This document shows, in pieces, positions 39,118 through 48,046 of a DNA stretch of 64,000 nt (positions are counted from its first letter, which is position 1; each line of letters begins with the position of its first letter). The notes under the pieces are model-generated. The model worked only from the letters and a program-made list of their open reading frames with translations, was not told the DNA's origin and did no database searches. Origin of the DNA: Acinetobacter gyllenbergii CIP 110306 = MTCC 11365 (GTDB taxonomy: Bacteria; Pseudomonadota; Gammaproteobacteria; Pseudomonadales; Moraxellaceae); contig NZ_ATGG01000025.1 in the NCBI RefSeq assembly GCF_000413855.1, positions 57,718 through 121,717 on the forward strand, in the 5' to 3' direction. The position numbers and the translations under genes were made by a program.

Positions 39118-40539
39118 ATGGACGTATTAGAGAAAGCACTCTTGGTTGATGAGCTTAAAACGCTTGTTGACGGGCTGAATGATGACAAAACATCACTTTT
39201 TGAAATTGCCAAATCAAAACAACGTATCAAAGATATTTGCGCATCTTGCGACGATCCGACCTTTCAAGATCAATTGACGCCATTTAAAGAATTTATTTTG
39301 AATGAAGAGTTTTCTGCCGCAGACTTAGCCGACTATGGTTATGCCATGACCTACCGCGGCACCTATAATTTTATGGGCCGTGTCGAAAATGCCTTGTTTG
39401 CTTCAGCCGATATGGGCTGGGCTGCATTACGTCAGGGCCAGCATTGGCAGGTCTGGGTGATTCGCCCTGCGCTCTCCTTCCTGAAAAGCCCTTGGTTCAG
39501 TTCATCACAAGATGCATTGCGCTGGTTACAAAAGCATGCTCAGGATTATGTGAAAACTGATGATGTGCTACACAACCTGATTCCAGTTTTAGAGCCTATT
39601 CAGGCAGAAGATACTGAGAAAAATTCGAGCTTAGACAGTCGATCAATCATACAGCAACAGACTGCTAACTTTCAGTCGCAGCTAGATGCCATTATTCAAG
39701 AAAAAATTCAGCCCGCGACAGTAACAACTGCATCTCAGGCCACTCCGCGTGTAAAACCTGGTTTTAGACAAAACCTGAGTCCTGCTGCAAATCTCAACAA
39801 GGCCAAACCCTTGGCTTTGAATGATTTTAGTTTAGATGGTCTGCTCTGTCGCTTGGAACGGATCGATGCACGAACCTTTCCATCCCTATATCGAGTCGAT
39901 CTACACGACGAGATTGATCAAAATATTAAAATTGATTGGCTCTATCTCAAAGCCGAGAACGAAGCACAACCCCTGTGGGGATCAGCACAGATTTTTATTG
40001 CTGAGCAACTCTATGCCCAAGGTCAATTTTCCCATTATGTGGTGCTGGTTGGAACACATAGCGTTGAATATGCGACCACCATTTTACAAGCCTATACCGA
40101 TCAACGTCACACCCGAACCAGTTCCATTCATCAAACCAGCTGGAATAACTTTAAACAACACTATCACCTACATGAGCACTTGTTTAATGAATGTATTATG
40201 AATGGCACCTTAGTCTGGCAACGGGATCAACGCGTCTATCCCTACATCCCAGCATCATTTATCAACACGCAAAAATTTATTGCCTTTGATGAAACCTCTG
40301 CGACCTTTTTTACGCCTGTCATTTTACTCAGAGAACGTCAGAAAATCCGTGTCATTCATGGCCTAGAACGGGTCAAGCTATCCAGTGAAGATCAAGCCTA
40401 TCCCTATCTATTACTCGATCGCACCGATGGATATACTTGGCAACTAATTCGACAAGTGATCAGCCGTTTACCACAACCAATTTCTGTGCACGATCTATAT
40501 CAGGCTTTAGAAAACAGCGCCGCGCCTGAGTCCATATAA
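39118..40539 (+). CDS. Hypothetical protein, no recognised domain
   Basis: I do not recognise this 473-residue protein. It is soluble and has no signal peptide. An acidic N-terminal part (1-60) precedes a conserved-looking Trp-rich region (about 75-135, GWAALRQGQHWQVWVIRPAL). A Gln/Ser/Pro-rich linker (about 160-230) separates it from a C-terminal domain (about 235-470) with IDWLYLKAENEAQPLWGSAQ, YVVLVGTHSVEYATT and YLLLDRTDGYTWQLIRQVIS. The ATG at 39118 follows AAGGAAACAATTG. It is followed by a tandem outer-membrane protein pair, but a link is not shown. Confidence 0.72.
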   Translation: MDVLEKALLVDELKTLVDGLNDDKTSLFEIAKSKQRIKDICASCDDPTFQDQLTPFKEFILNEEFSAADLADYGYAMTYRGTYNFMGRVENALFASADMGWAALRQGQHWQVWVIRPALSFLKSPWFSSSQDALRWLQKHAQDYVKTDDVLHNLIPVLEPIQAEDTEKNSSLDSRSIIQQQTANFQSQLDAIIQEKIQPATVTTASQATPRVKPGFRQNLSPAANLNKAKPLALNDFSLDGLLCRLERIDARTFPSLYRVDLHDEIDQNIKIDWLYLKAENEAQPLWGSAQIFIAEQLYAQGQFSHYVVLVGTHSVEYATTILQAYTDQRHTRTSSIHQTSWNNFKQHYHLHEHLFNECIMNGTLVWQRDQRVYPYIPASFINTQKFIAFDETSATFFTPVILLRERQKIRVIHGLERVKLSSEDQAYPYLLLDRTDGYTWQLIRQVISRLPQPISVHDLYQALENSAAPESI

Positions 40540-40747
40540 CAACCCGAAAAAGTAAATTTTCTGGACACTTTAACTCAAGGACGAGTGATTTGCTCCCGAT
40601 CAATCTGCTGCATAACAGATAACGCTAAACCCTTATGATCACTCTATTTTTTTTACACAGTTAAATTGCTGCTTTTTGTTTCTGATGCTTGATTTTATTC
40701 CCCTAATCATCAAAAGTTAATATAAGAACAATATATAAGTCTTTATT

Positions 40748-41881
40748 ATGAATAATTTACAGCAAATGGTGCCATCGCGTATCTTTTTTGCTTTGCTAAC
40801 GTTGTCAATTGGCTCTTTAAGTGTTGCAAATGCAGAAACCAATGCCCAAAATCAGCAAACAAAAAATGTACCAAACTCAACAGCAGCAAATAACACTGAA
40901 AATGCCTTAGACTATATTCCACGTTGGGTCGATGCTGCACCCACGATCTTTCCTGGGCAATCTGACCAATCTAATGTGCCACCCACCACCGAAACTGAAA
41001 ACAAAACTTGGGCTGATAAAAAGCAGCGCAGTATTCGTGAGTGGGCTGACCGAACTTCAATCAAAATTGATGACTGGTTTGGTGATGTTGATCCAGACAA
41101 ACCAGCCTCTGCCACCATTCGGGTCATGCTGGATAATTCCTGGAATGAATATGATAACTTCGAGGTTAAACCTCGTATTCGCGGTAAAATTAAACTACCC
41201 ACGTTAGAAAGAAAAGTCAGTGTGGTGTTTGGTGACGACTCCCTTGATGATGAGTTTAAGAACAACGTCGCCAATACCAATAATCAACCCAATCAAGACC
41301 CCGATAAAAAATTCGACTCCAAACAAACCCGCGACAGTAACGGCTCTTTGGCCTTACGTTGGTCAGACTTTTCTAAAAAACTCCCTTTCGAGACTGATGC
41401 TGACTTAGGTATTCGTTCAGGCAGTGATATTTATGCCCGCTTAAGAGCAGAAAAACATTGGGACTTGCGTAATGACTTCCGCTTTAATGCAGAACAAATC
41501 TATCGCTATGGCAGCAAAAGTGAAAATTATTTAAGAACCAATTTAGAATTGATTCATGCACGTCCAAATCAACCTTTTTTATCGAACCAATTCAGCCTGA
41601 CCTATGCCGATAAGCAGGATGATGATCTATGGTGGGATAACCGTCTTTTCCGCCAACATCAGTTCTTTGCCCATAACAACTTCAACTATGGTATTTATAC
41701 GGGTGGCTACTATAACAATAACCAACTGCGCTTAAATAACTGGGGGCCTTTCGTGTCGTGGCGGCAACCTCTGTGGCGTGAATGGTTCTATGTACAAGGT
41801 GATCTTAGCTATCTTAATGATCATCGCGAAAACCGTGATCATTTCATCAGTACTTTTGTTCGGTTAGAAACCTTATTCTAG
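40748..41881 (+). CDS. Putative outer-membrane beta-barrel protein, first of a paralogous pair
   Basis: 377 residues with a signal peptide cleaved after ANA (29). A polar, disordered stretch follows (about 30-90), then a region rich in alternating Tyr/Phe/Trp, Asn and charged residues up to a C-terminal Phe (VRLETLF). That pattern is typical of outer-membrane barrels with a Bam recognition end. Repeated strand-like blocks include LGIRSGSDIYARLRAEKHW and NWGPFVSWRQPLWREWFYVQ. I do not know the family or ligand. It is homologous to the next gene. Confidence 0.75.
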   Translation: MNNLQQMVPSRIFFALLTLSIGSLSVANAETNAQNQQTKNVPNSTAANNTENALDYIPRWVDAAPTIFPGQSDQSNVPPTTETENKTWADKKQRSIREWADRTSIKIDDWFGDVDPDKPASATIRVMLDNSWNEYDNFEVKPRIRGKIKLPTLERKVSVVFGDDSLDDEFKNNVANTNNQPNQDPDKKFDSKQTRDSNGSLALRWSDFSKKLPFETDADLGIRSGSDIYARLRAEKHWDLRNDFRFNAEQIYRYGSKSENYLRTNLELIHARPNQPFLSNQFSLTYADKQDDDLWWDNRLFRQHQFFAHNNFNYGIYTGGYYNNNQLRLNNWGPFVSWRQPLWREWFYVQGDLSYLNDHRENRDHFISTFVRLETLF

Positions 41882-41898
41882 TGCTAAATGGATGCACA

Positions 41899-41936
41899 AA
41901 ATGCCCAATCAAAATCTAGATTGGGCATTTTTATTT
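41899..41936 (+). terminator. Rho-independent terminator between the two outer-membrane protein genes
   Basis: AAATGCCCAATC-AAAATCTA-GATTGGGCATTT followed by TTATTTT. The second paralogue must therefore have its own promoter in 41937-42013 or depend on read-through. Confidence 0.88.
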
Positions 41937-42013
41937 TAAAAATGAAGTCCAGTAAATAAATGCTTAAGCTAAAACTGTTAAACTAATTTTCTTTTATTTT
42001 TCTTCGCTTTAAC

Positions 42014-42898
42014 ATGGATCAACGATACGCTGCACTTGTGTATTTATTGATTGTAGGTCATCTCTGTCTAGGTGAGCTACTCAGTCCTTTTTTCCCTATG
42101 TTCTTGCCTTTAAACAGGCATTTGGTACGTACGCCAGTGCAATTCTCCAATCCGCATCCTCTACAACGACAGGGGGCAAAAATAAGGGCTTGTAATCTTC
42201 CATTAGAAACATCTATTGATCCACGCAGTGATATAGAACTGAGTCAGGAGTTAATGGCTGTTTTTGGTGATGATTCCCTGTGGCAACGTGCCCAACTCAC
42301 ACAAACAAGCCAAAAACTAGGCAAAATCACGAAGCAACACTCACATAAACACCTCAGCATGCCCAACCCTGTTAGCGCCAGTTGGAGCACCATCTCAAGT
42401 TGGTTACCCTTTAACAATGATCTGGACTTAGGTTCTAACTCCAATACCGACATCTATGTGCAGTTCCTTGCCAAGAAGCAATGGAACCTACATTCAGGAC
42501 TGGATCTCGATACGGCACAAATCTTTCGTTATGGTTCCACCAGTAAGAATTATGCAGAAACCAATTTCAATTTAACCCAGAAGTTTCAACAACAAGCGCT
42601 GTTCTCGACCCAATTCAACCTGTCTAAGACCCAAGATGAAGACTACACTTGGCGTAATCGTACCTTCCAGAAATTGCATTTACTCTCCAAAGACAATCTC
42701 AGCTATGGCATCATCAGTGAGGGTGATTATGAAAATAAAGAACTTCGGGTGAATCAATGGGGGCCCTATTTCTCCTGGAAACGTCCGATTTGGCGTAATT
42801 GGTTATATATGCAAAACGATCTGAATTATTTAAATATTCCAGCAGATAAACAGGACAATCATTTCAGCTATCAAATGAGCTTTGAAGCTCACTTCTGA
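42014..42898 (+). CDS. Putative outer-membrane protein, shorter paralogue of the preceding gene
   Basis: 294 residues. It shares FGDDSL, the LDLGSNSNTDIYVQFLAKKQW block, QIFRYGSTSKNYAETN and the ending QWGPYFSWKRPIWRNWLYMQ-DLNYLN with the 40748 protein, and ends in Phe. The N-terminus (MDQRYAALVYLLIVGHLCLG) is hydrophobic but has no clean cleavage site. The protein also lacks much of the paralogue's N-terminal 80 residues. It may be a divergent, shortened copy; its reading frame is intact. Function unknown. Confidence 0.72.
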   Translation: MDQRYAALVYLLIVGHLCLGELLSPFFPMFLPLNRHLVRTPVQFSNPHPLQRQGAKIRACNLPLETSIDPRSDIELSQELMAVFGDDSLWQRAQLTQTSQKLGKITKQHSHKHLSMPNPVSASWSTISSWLPFNNDLDLGSNSNTDIYVQFLAKKQWNLHSGLDLDTAQIFRYGSTSKNYAETNFNLTQKFQQQALFSTQFNLSKTQDEDYTWRNRTFQKLHLLSKDNLSYGIISEGDYENKELRVNQWGPYFSWKRPIWRNWLYMQNDLNYLNIPADKQDNHFSYQMSFEAHF

Positions 42899-42916
42899 TG
42901 AAAATAACCACACAAC

Positions 42917-42942
42917 TGTGGATAAGTTTTAAGTTATCCATA
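42917..42942. other. Inverted pair of DnaA-box-like 9-mers
   Basis: TGTGGATAA (perfect reverse complement of the DnaA box TTATCCACA) at 42917-42925 is followed, 8 bases later, by TTATCCATA at 42934-42942. They form a palindrome in the gap between two convergent genes. Chance or a titration/regulatory site are both possible; the site has no other origin features. Confidence 0.4.
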
Positions 42943-42944
42943 AA

Positions 42945-42970
42945 AAAACCTCTGCCGAAGCAGAGGTTTT
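42945..42970. terminator. Bidirectional terminator between the outer-membrane protein gene and htpG
   Basis: AAAACCTCTGC-CGAA-GCAGAGGTTTT is a perfect 11-bp stem with A-run and T-run on the two sides, suited to ending both convergent genes. Confidence 0.9.
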
Positions 42971-42982
42971 TGATCAAAGCAC

Positions 42983-44902
42983 TTATTTCAATAACAAACT
43001 ATTAATTCGTTTTACATAGGCCGCAGGATCTTCAGGTAAGCCACCTTCTGCAATCACTGCTTGATCAAAGATCACATTGGCCAAATCATCGAACTGCGCT
43101 GAGTTCTCTAATTTTTTCACCAAAGGATGCTCTGGGTTAATTTCCAAAGTGGGCTTAATTTCAGGTACTGCCTGACCTGCCTGTTTCAACATACGAATCA
43201 GTTGTGGCGAAAGCTCCCCTTCACTAGTCACTAAACATGCAGGAGAATCCACCAAGCGTGTCGTCACACGCACTTCTTTGGTTTTATCTTTTAACGATGT
43301 GCTTAAACGATCAACCACTGGTTTAAACTGTTCTGCGGCCTGTTCTAAAGCTTTTTTCTCTTCCGCATCTTGCAGATCACCTAGGTCAACTGCACCTTTA
43401 GACACATTCTGCAGCGGCGTTCCATCGAACTCAAATACAAAGTTCATGGCCCACTCATCCACACGGTCTGCCATGAGCAGGACTTCAATGCCTTTTTTCT
43501 TGAATACTTCAAGTTGTGGCGAGTTTTTCGCAGCACTTAAACTATCTGCAGTCACATAATAAATGGCTTTCTGGCCTTCTTTCATGCGTGCTTTATAGTC
43601 CGCAAAAGAAGTACTGATCTCATCATTATTTGAAGTCGCATAGCGTAATAATTTGAGAATACGTTCACGGTTACCTGTGTCTTCACCTAATCCTTCTTTA
43701 AGGACTGAACCAAATTCAGTATAGAAGGTTTTGAATTTTTCTTGGTCCTTCTCATCGTCCGATTTGGCCAAGCCATCAATTAAAGTCAATACACGGCGTG
43801 CATTACCTTCACGAATAGTTTTTACATCACGGCTTTCTTGGAGTAACTCACGACTAACATTCAACGGCAAATCAGCACTGTCTACTACGCCTTGAACAAA
43901 ACGTAAATAGTTTGGAATTAGGTTATCTGCTTCATCCAAGATAAATACACGTTTTACATACAGCTTAATGCCCGCCTTCGCTTCACGGGTAAACAGATCC
44001 TGTTTGGCCTGACTTGGGATATACAGTAACTGCGTATATTCTGTGCTGCCTTCTACGCGGTTATGCGCCCAAGCCAAAGGCTCAGCAAAGTCATGACTCA
44101 GATTTTTATAGAATTCGATGTATTGCTCATCGGTGATTTCGTTCTTGCTGCGTGTCCATAATGCACTCGCAGAGTTAATCGCTTCCCACTCATCGGTCTT
44201 GACCATTTGACCGCCTTTAGGTTCTTCACCTTCAGCGACCTCCTCCTCTTGCCATACTTCTTTTTGCATTTCGATTGGCAAGCTGATGTGGTCAGAATAC
44301 TTATTGATGATTTGTTTAACTTTCCACGACTCTAAATAATCCAGTGCATCATCACGTAAATGCAAAATGATATCTGTACCACGGGTGGCTTTATCAATGC
44401 TTTGCACTTCGAACTCGCCTGTTCCACCACTAATCCAGCGTACACCCTCTGCTGCGTCCAAACCTGCACGGCGTGATTCCACCGTAATTTTGTCAGCAAC
44501 AATAAAACCTGAATAGAAACCCACACCAAACTGACCAATCAACTGGGCATCTGATTTTTGGTCACCTGTCAGTTTAGACATAAAGTCTTTGGTACCTGAT
44601 TTTGCAATGGTCCCTAAGTTATCAATCGCTTCTTGTTGGCTTAGACCAATCCCGTTGTCTGAAATAGTTAAGGTTTTATGGTCTTTATCTAAACTGACGC
44701 GAACCCGTAAATCTGGATCATTTTCATAATATTCAGGGTGATTAATCCCTTCAAAACGTAGCTTATCGCAAGCGTCCGATGCATTTGAAATCAATTCACG
44801 TAAGAAAATTTCAGGATTTGAATATAGCGAGTGCGTCACTAAATGTAATAACTGAGCAACTTCTGCTTGGAAACTATAATTCTGGGTCACTTGTTCACTC
44901 AT
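42983..44902 (-). CDS. htpG: Molecular chaperone HtpG (bacterial Hsp90)
   Basis: ATP-dependent cytosolic chaperone. The 639 residues contain the GHKL ATPase domain ([14 protein letters not shown] with catalytic Glu36 and Asn40, then [22 protein letters not shown] split along the domain, and [13 protein letters not shown]). The middle domain follows (about 240-500, [20 protein letters not shown] and [16 protein letters not shown]), then the C-terminal dimerisation domain. A short acidic loop ([13 protein letters not shown]) near 215-230 is present. Length fits the bacterial family. Confidence 0.98.
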   Translation of the reverse strand: MSEQVTQNYSFQAEVAQLLHLVTHSLYSNPEIFLRELISNASDACDKLRFEGINHPEYYENDPDLRVRVSLDKDHKTLTISDNGIGLSQQEAIDNLGTIAKSGTKDFMSKLTGDQKSDAQLIGQFGVGFYSGFIVADKITVESRRAGLDAAEGVRWISGGTGEFEVQSIDKATRGTDIILHLRDDALDYLESWKVKQIINKYSDHISLPIEMQKEVWQEEEVAEGEEPKGGQMVKTDEWEAINSASALWTRSKNEITDEQYIEFYKNLSHDFAEPLAWAHNRVEGSTEYTQLLYIPSQAKQDLFTREAKAGIKLYVKRVFILDEADNLIPNYLRFVQGVVDSADLPLNVSRELLQESRDVKTIREGNARRVLTLIDGLAKSDDEKDQEKFKTFYTEFGSVLKEGLGEDTGNRERILKLLRYATSNNDEISTSFADYKARMKEGQKAIYYVTADSLSAAKNSPQLEVFKKKGIEVLLMADRVDEWAMNFVFEFDGTPLQNVSKGAVDLGDLQDAEEKKALEQAAEQFKPVVDRLSTSLKDKTKEVRVTTRLVDSPACLVTSEGELSPQLIRMLKQAGQAVPEIKPTLEINPEHPLVKKLENSAQFDDLANVIFDQAVIAEGGLPEDPAAYVKRINSLLLK

Positions 44903-45016
44903 AAATCACTCCTTATCTGTGCTTATCTCTTTGGAATGATTTATGAATGGTGCATATCTTGAATTTTTCAATCCTTGGGATTTATTTTTCAGTTAAAAAT
45001 CGCACAAAAATCACAA

Positions 45017-45367
45017 TTAGAACGGTCCTTGACTCAAGACGCGTGTTTGTAGAAGTTGATCAAGCTGTTGCTGTCTCTGTGCATAAGCACGACGAAGACA
45101 TGGGGTATTGGCGCCACAAGAATTACGCTGTTTCAACCACTGGAACTGCTGGTCCTTTTCTGCATCACGGCCACCCATCGGCAGAGCACGCAAAATAATT
45201 TGATAGGTGGTCGCGAGTTTAACATCGGCATCATTTAAGCCACGATCATTACAAATCTGTTGCTCCGCTTTTAATTTTGCTGCCTTACAAGAGTAACTCG
45301 CTGCATGCACTTGAGATAGAAACAGCACGGGCACAGCTATGAGGATCAAGGCGACTAATTTTTTCAT
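45017..45367 (-). CDS. LprI-like (DUF1311) secreted protein
   Basis: 116 residues with a signal peptide (about 1-23). Next comes the Cys-rich LprI N-terminal-type domain: SYSCKAAKLKAEQQIC, then NDADVKLATTYQIIL, WLKQRNSCG and NTPCLRRAYAQRQQQL. LprI relatives include lysozyme inhibitors, but the exact activity is unknown. The four cysteines would form two disulfides in the periplasm. ATG 45367 is chosen over TTG 45373. Confidence 0.82.
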   Translation of the reverse strand: MKKLVALILIAVPVLFLSQVHAASYSCKAAKLKAEQQICNDRGLNDADVKLATTYQIILRALPMGGRDAEKDQQFQWLKQRNSCGANTPCLRRAYAQRQQQLDQLLQTRVLSQGPF

Positions 45368-45458
45368 TATCAATGGCTCACTTTTATTCGTGATGATGTC
45401 TCAGCATACAAAACTCTCTGTGTAGCCGCTGTATCTGTTTTATATGGGAATTGCAAAA

Positions 45459-45488
45459 ATAAAAAAGCCCCACAGGGTGAGGCTTTTT
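45459..45488 (-). terminator. Rho-independent terminator of ompW
   Basis: On the minus strand AAAAAGCC-T-CAC-CCT-GTG-G-GGCTTTTTT forms a long stem with one mismatch and a T-run. It lies 16 bases after the ompW stop. Confidence 0.85.
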
Positions 45489-45503
45489 CAGTAGAGCTTC
45501 GGC

Positions 45504-46088
45504 TTAGAACTTGTAGCTATAACCTAAAGTATAGACCACTGGATTGAGATCTAAATCGAATTTAGTCCCATCCACCAATGTCACTTCTGGGCTAATGTCT
45601 GCATAACGGACATCAACATAAACACCCCAGTTTTTAGCATCCGCAGGCTGGAAGTTAAAGCCCAACTGACCTGCAAAACCAAAGTCTTCTTTCACATCTT
45701 TCGCTACACCTTTTTCATGCCAAGGAATGAAGGCAGTACCACCGATACCGATATAAGGGGTAAAACGTGTTGAATTTTTAAAGTTATATTTCGCGGTAAT
45801 GGTCGGTGGCAAATGACGAACACTCGCAACTGACTCACCATTTAATAGCACATCATGTTTCACTGGTGTCGCCAATAAAATTTCAGCTGAGAATGGTGTT
45901 TCACCAAAGAAATATTCAACAGAAGGTGTAAATGCAAACTCATCATCGCCTTTGACCGTTGCTCCTGGAGCCAACGTTGTATCTGCAGTTGGATTAATGA
46001 CACTCGCACCCACTTTAACTTGAAAGCCCCCTGCAAATGCAGTTGAAGACAACCCCAATAATGCAACAACCAATACTTTCTTTAACAT
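45504..46088 (-). CDS. ompW: OmpW-family outer-membrane protein
   Basis: Small eight-stranded barrel family proposed to admit small hydrophobic or cationic solutes; in Acinetobacter OmpW is linked to iron and colistin. The 194 residues have a signal peptide cleaved after AFA (19). OmpW blocks include FQVKVGASVINPTADT, PSVEYFFGETPFSAEILLATP, HLPPTITAKYNF and RFTPYIGIGGTAF. The ending VYTLGYSYKF carries the C-terminal Phe typical of outer-membrane proteins. A good promoter lies upstream at 46127-46156. Confidence 0.93.
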   Translation of the reverse strand: MLKKVLVVALLGLSSTAFAGGFQVKVGASVINPTADTTLAPGATVKGDDEFAFTPSVEYFFGETPFSAEILLATPVKHDVLLNGESVASVRHLPPTITAKYNFKNSTRFTPYIGIGGTAFIPWHEKGVAKDVKEDFGFAGQLGFNFQPADAKNWGVYVDVRYADISPEVTLVDGTKFDLDLNPVVYTLGYSYKF

Positions 46089-46126
46089 TAAATCAACCTC
46101 TTTAACAATTTATGTTCTTGTTCAAC

Positions 46127-46156
46127 ATAATAAACACGGGTTTTTACATTATGCAA
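46127..46156 (-). promoter_or_regulatory. Candidate sigma-70 promoter of ompW
   Basis: On the minus strand TTGCAT (46151-46156) and TATTAT (46127-46132) are 18 bases apart and 38-68 bases before the ompW start, with an AAAGAGG ribosome binding site following. Confidence 0.5.
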
Positions 46157-46471
46157 TACTTATTAATTCCGACCTTTTAAATCTATTTTGTAATACCTTG
46201 AATATTAATAATATATAATTGTTAAAATATGTAATATTTATAAATTCAGACTATTTTAGTCTACTTAAATTACTATAAAACCTAGTATTTTTATCGGATT
46301 ACATGTATTTAAAATTCACTTAAAGTTTTTAAAAAAATTAAATTAAGCTGAATTTAAAAATATCATCACATAAAACTTAATATTAAAACCATATTATAAA
46401 ATTAGATTAAAAAAGAGACAAAAAATGTCATTTAATGATATTTTTTATATTTTAACTCCAAAAAAATAAGC
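46157..46471. other. Very A/T-rich stretch upstream of ompW, no gene seen
   Basis: About 315 bases of unusually A/T-rich sequence with poly-A and poly-T runs, between the ompW promoter and the antiporter terminator. No ORF, RNA gene or long inverted repeat is visible. The composition would suit binding by H-NS-like proteins, which is only an inference. Confidence 0.55.
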
Positions 46472-46502
46472 AAAAAAAAATGGCTCTTAATGAGCCATTT
46501 TT
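46472..46502 (-). terminator. Rho-independent terminator of the antiporter gene
   Basis: AAAAATGGCTC-TTAAT-GAGCCATTTTT with a nine-base A-run on the left, which reads as T-run on the minus strand. It abuts the stop codon at 46504. Confidence 0.88.
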
Positions 46503-46503
46503 A

Positions 46504-47925
46504 TTATAAAATCATCGCTGCAATCCAGCCAAAAATAAGTAGCGGGATATTAAAATGTATAAAGGTCGGCACAACGGTATCCCAAATGTGATCATGTTGA
46601 CCATCCACCCCCAAACCAGCCGTAGGTCCCAAGGTAGAATCCGAAGCCGGTGAACCAGCATCCCCTAGCGCCGCCGCAGTTCCGATGAGTGCAATCGTAG
46701 CTAAAGGAGAGAAACCAAATTGTACGCATAAAGGGACGTAAATTACCGCCAGTACAGGCACACTTGAGAATGATGAACCAATCCCAATCGTGACAAATAA
46801 GCCGATAAATAACATTAGAAATGCAGCAAGCGCATGGTTATCGCCAATGATATGCACCACGCCATTGACCAGATGGGTAATATCACCGGTATGCGTCATC
46901 ACTGAGGCAAAACCTGCGGCAGAGATCATGATAAAGCCCACCAGAGCCATCATGCGCATCCCTTGTACAAATACATCATCGGCATCTTGCCATTTAAAGA
47001 TCCCTGATGCAGATAACACCGCAAAACCGACCAAACCACCGAGAATCATTGAACCCGAGTACAACTGCGCTACCAAGGTTAATGCAATCGCAAGTACTGC
47101 CATAAACATGGTTTTCTTCGAGATATACGGAACATTCTCTGCTTCTTGTTTCAGTTCTTCAGCATCGCTTTTCAAGTCATATTCTGCTTGTGAAGTGACT
47201 TTCAGTGGCTTGTCCAGATCAATCGTTTTGACTGGCGTAATCGAACGATCTACATAAATACGTGGCTTACGATAGCTAATAAATACGGCCACCAACGTAC
47301 CAATCACCATCCCCAAGACAGGAATCGCCATGCCCAGTGGCATCATGCCACGTTCCACATGCAAACCATAGGCTGCACCAATTTTGTTGATATTACCCAT
47401 CAAAATCTGTTCAAGGAAGATCGCACCAAAGCCAACTGGCAGGAAAATATAGGTTCCCACCAAGCCGAGGGTCATGACACAGGCTGCCGCACGTCGATCT
47501 AGCTTTAAATGGTTCATGACTTTCAATAAAGGTGGAACCAGAACAGGAATAAAGGCAATATGCACGGGAATCAGGTTTTGAGAGAAAATGGCAGCAATCA
47601 GTAAAATGGTTAATAACAGATATTTCACCTTTTTTTGCTGATTTTTACCGGCTTCCATCCCCAACAAACCAATCAGTTTATGTGCAAGCAAATCAGGTAA
47701 ACCAGACTTAGACAAGGCTAATGCAAAAGCACCTAATACCGCATAGGCCAGTGCCACTTCAGCACCATCCCCCAAGCCAGCATTAAATGCCTCTACTGTT
47801 TGAGAAAGACTTAAACCAGCGACCAAGCCCCCAATAATGGCGGAAATCACCAAAGTGAGAACAACAGAAACACGTGCCAGTGATAGGATAAACATCACGG
47901 CAATCGCAATTACGACAGCATTCAT
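46504..47925 (-). CDS. Na+/H+ antiporter family (NhaC-like) membrane protein
   Basis: A 473-residue polytopic inner-membrane protein with about 11-12 hydrophobic segments. It matches the Na+/H+ antiporter family pattern with an N-terminal Na_H_antiport-type domain (IGGLVAGLSLSQTVEAFNAG) and a C-terminal NhaC-like domain with FVTIGIGSSFSSVPVLA and GDAGSPASDSTLGPTAGL. A charged loop (about 225-265) separates the halves. Whether it exchanges Na+/H+ or an amino acid cannot be told. ATG 47925 is chosen; TTG 47943 is in frame. No strong ribosome binding site is visible. Confidence 0.85.
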   Translation of the reverse strand: MNAVVIAIAVMFILSLARVSVVLTLVISAIIGGLVAGLSLSQTVEAFNAGLGDGAEVALAYAVLGAFALALSKSGLPDLLAHKLIGLLGMEAGKNQQKKVKYLLLTILLIAAIFSQNLIPVHIAFIPVLVPPLLKVMNHLKLDRRAAACVMTLGLVGTYIFLPVGFGAIFLEQILMGNINKIGAAYGLHVERGMMPLGMAIPVLGMVIGTLVAVFISYRKPRIYVDRSITPVKTIDLDKPLKVTSQAEYDLKSDAEELKQEAENVPYISKKTMFMAVLAIALTLVAQLYSGSMILGGLVGFAVLSASGIFKWQDADDVFVQGMRMMALVGFIMISAAGFASVMTHTGDITHLVNGVVHIIGDNHALAAFLMLFIGLFVTIGIGSSFSSVPVLAVIYVPLCVQFGFSPLATIALIGTAAALGDAGSPASDSTLGPTAGLGVDGQHDHIWDTVVPTFIHFNIPLLIFGWIAAMIL

Positions 47926-48046
47926 GAATAAATTCAGGAGCAATAAAAAGGCGACATTCTAGCAGATTCATTAAAACCTAGCTGAAAATATCGCCGAATT
48001 GTGCCGCATCTCAAGTGATTTTTAGCTTAATAAATCCACTAAAGCC

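Noticed and set aside
42917..42942. Replication origin
   Set aside because: Only two DnaA-like boxes, no dnaA/dnaN/gyrB nearby, no cluster of boxes and no A/T-rich unwinding repeats.
46790..47257. 155-codon plus-strand frame inside the antiporter gene
   Set aside because: Antisense shadow of a membrane protein gene, no ribosome binding site, no hydrophobic or domain pattern of its own.
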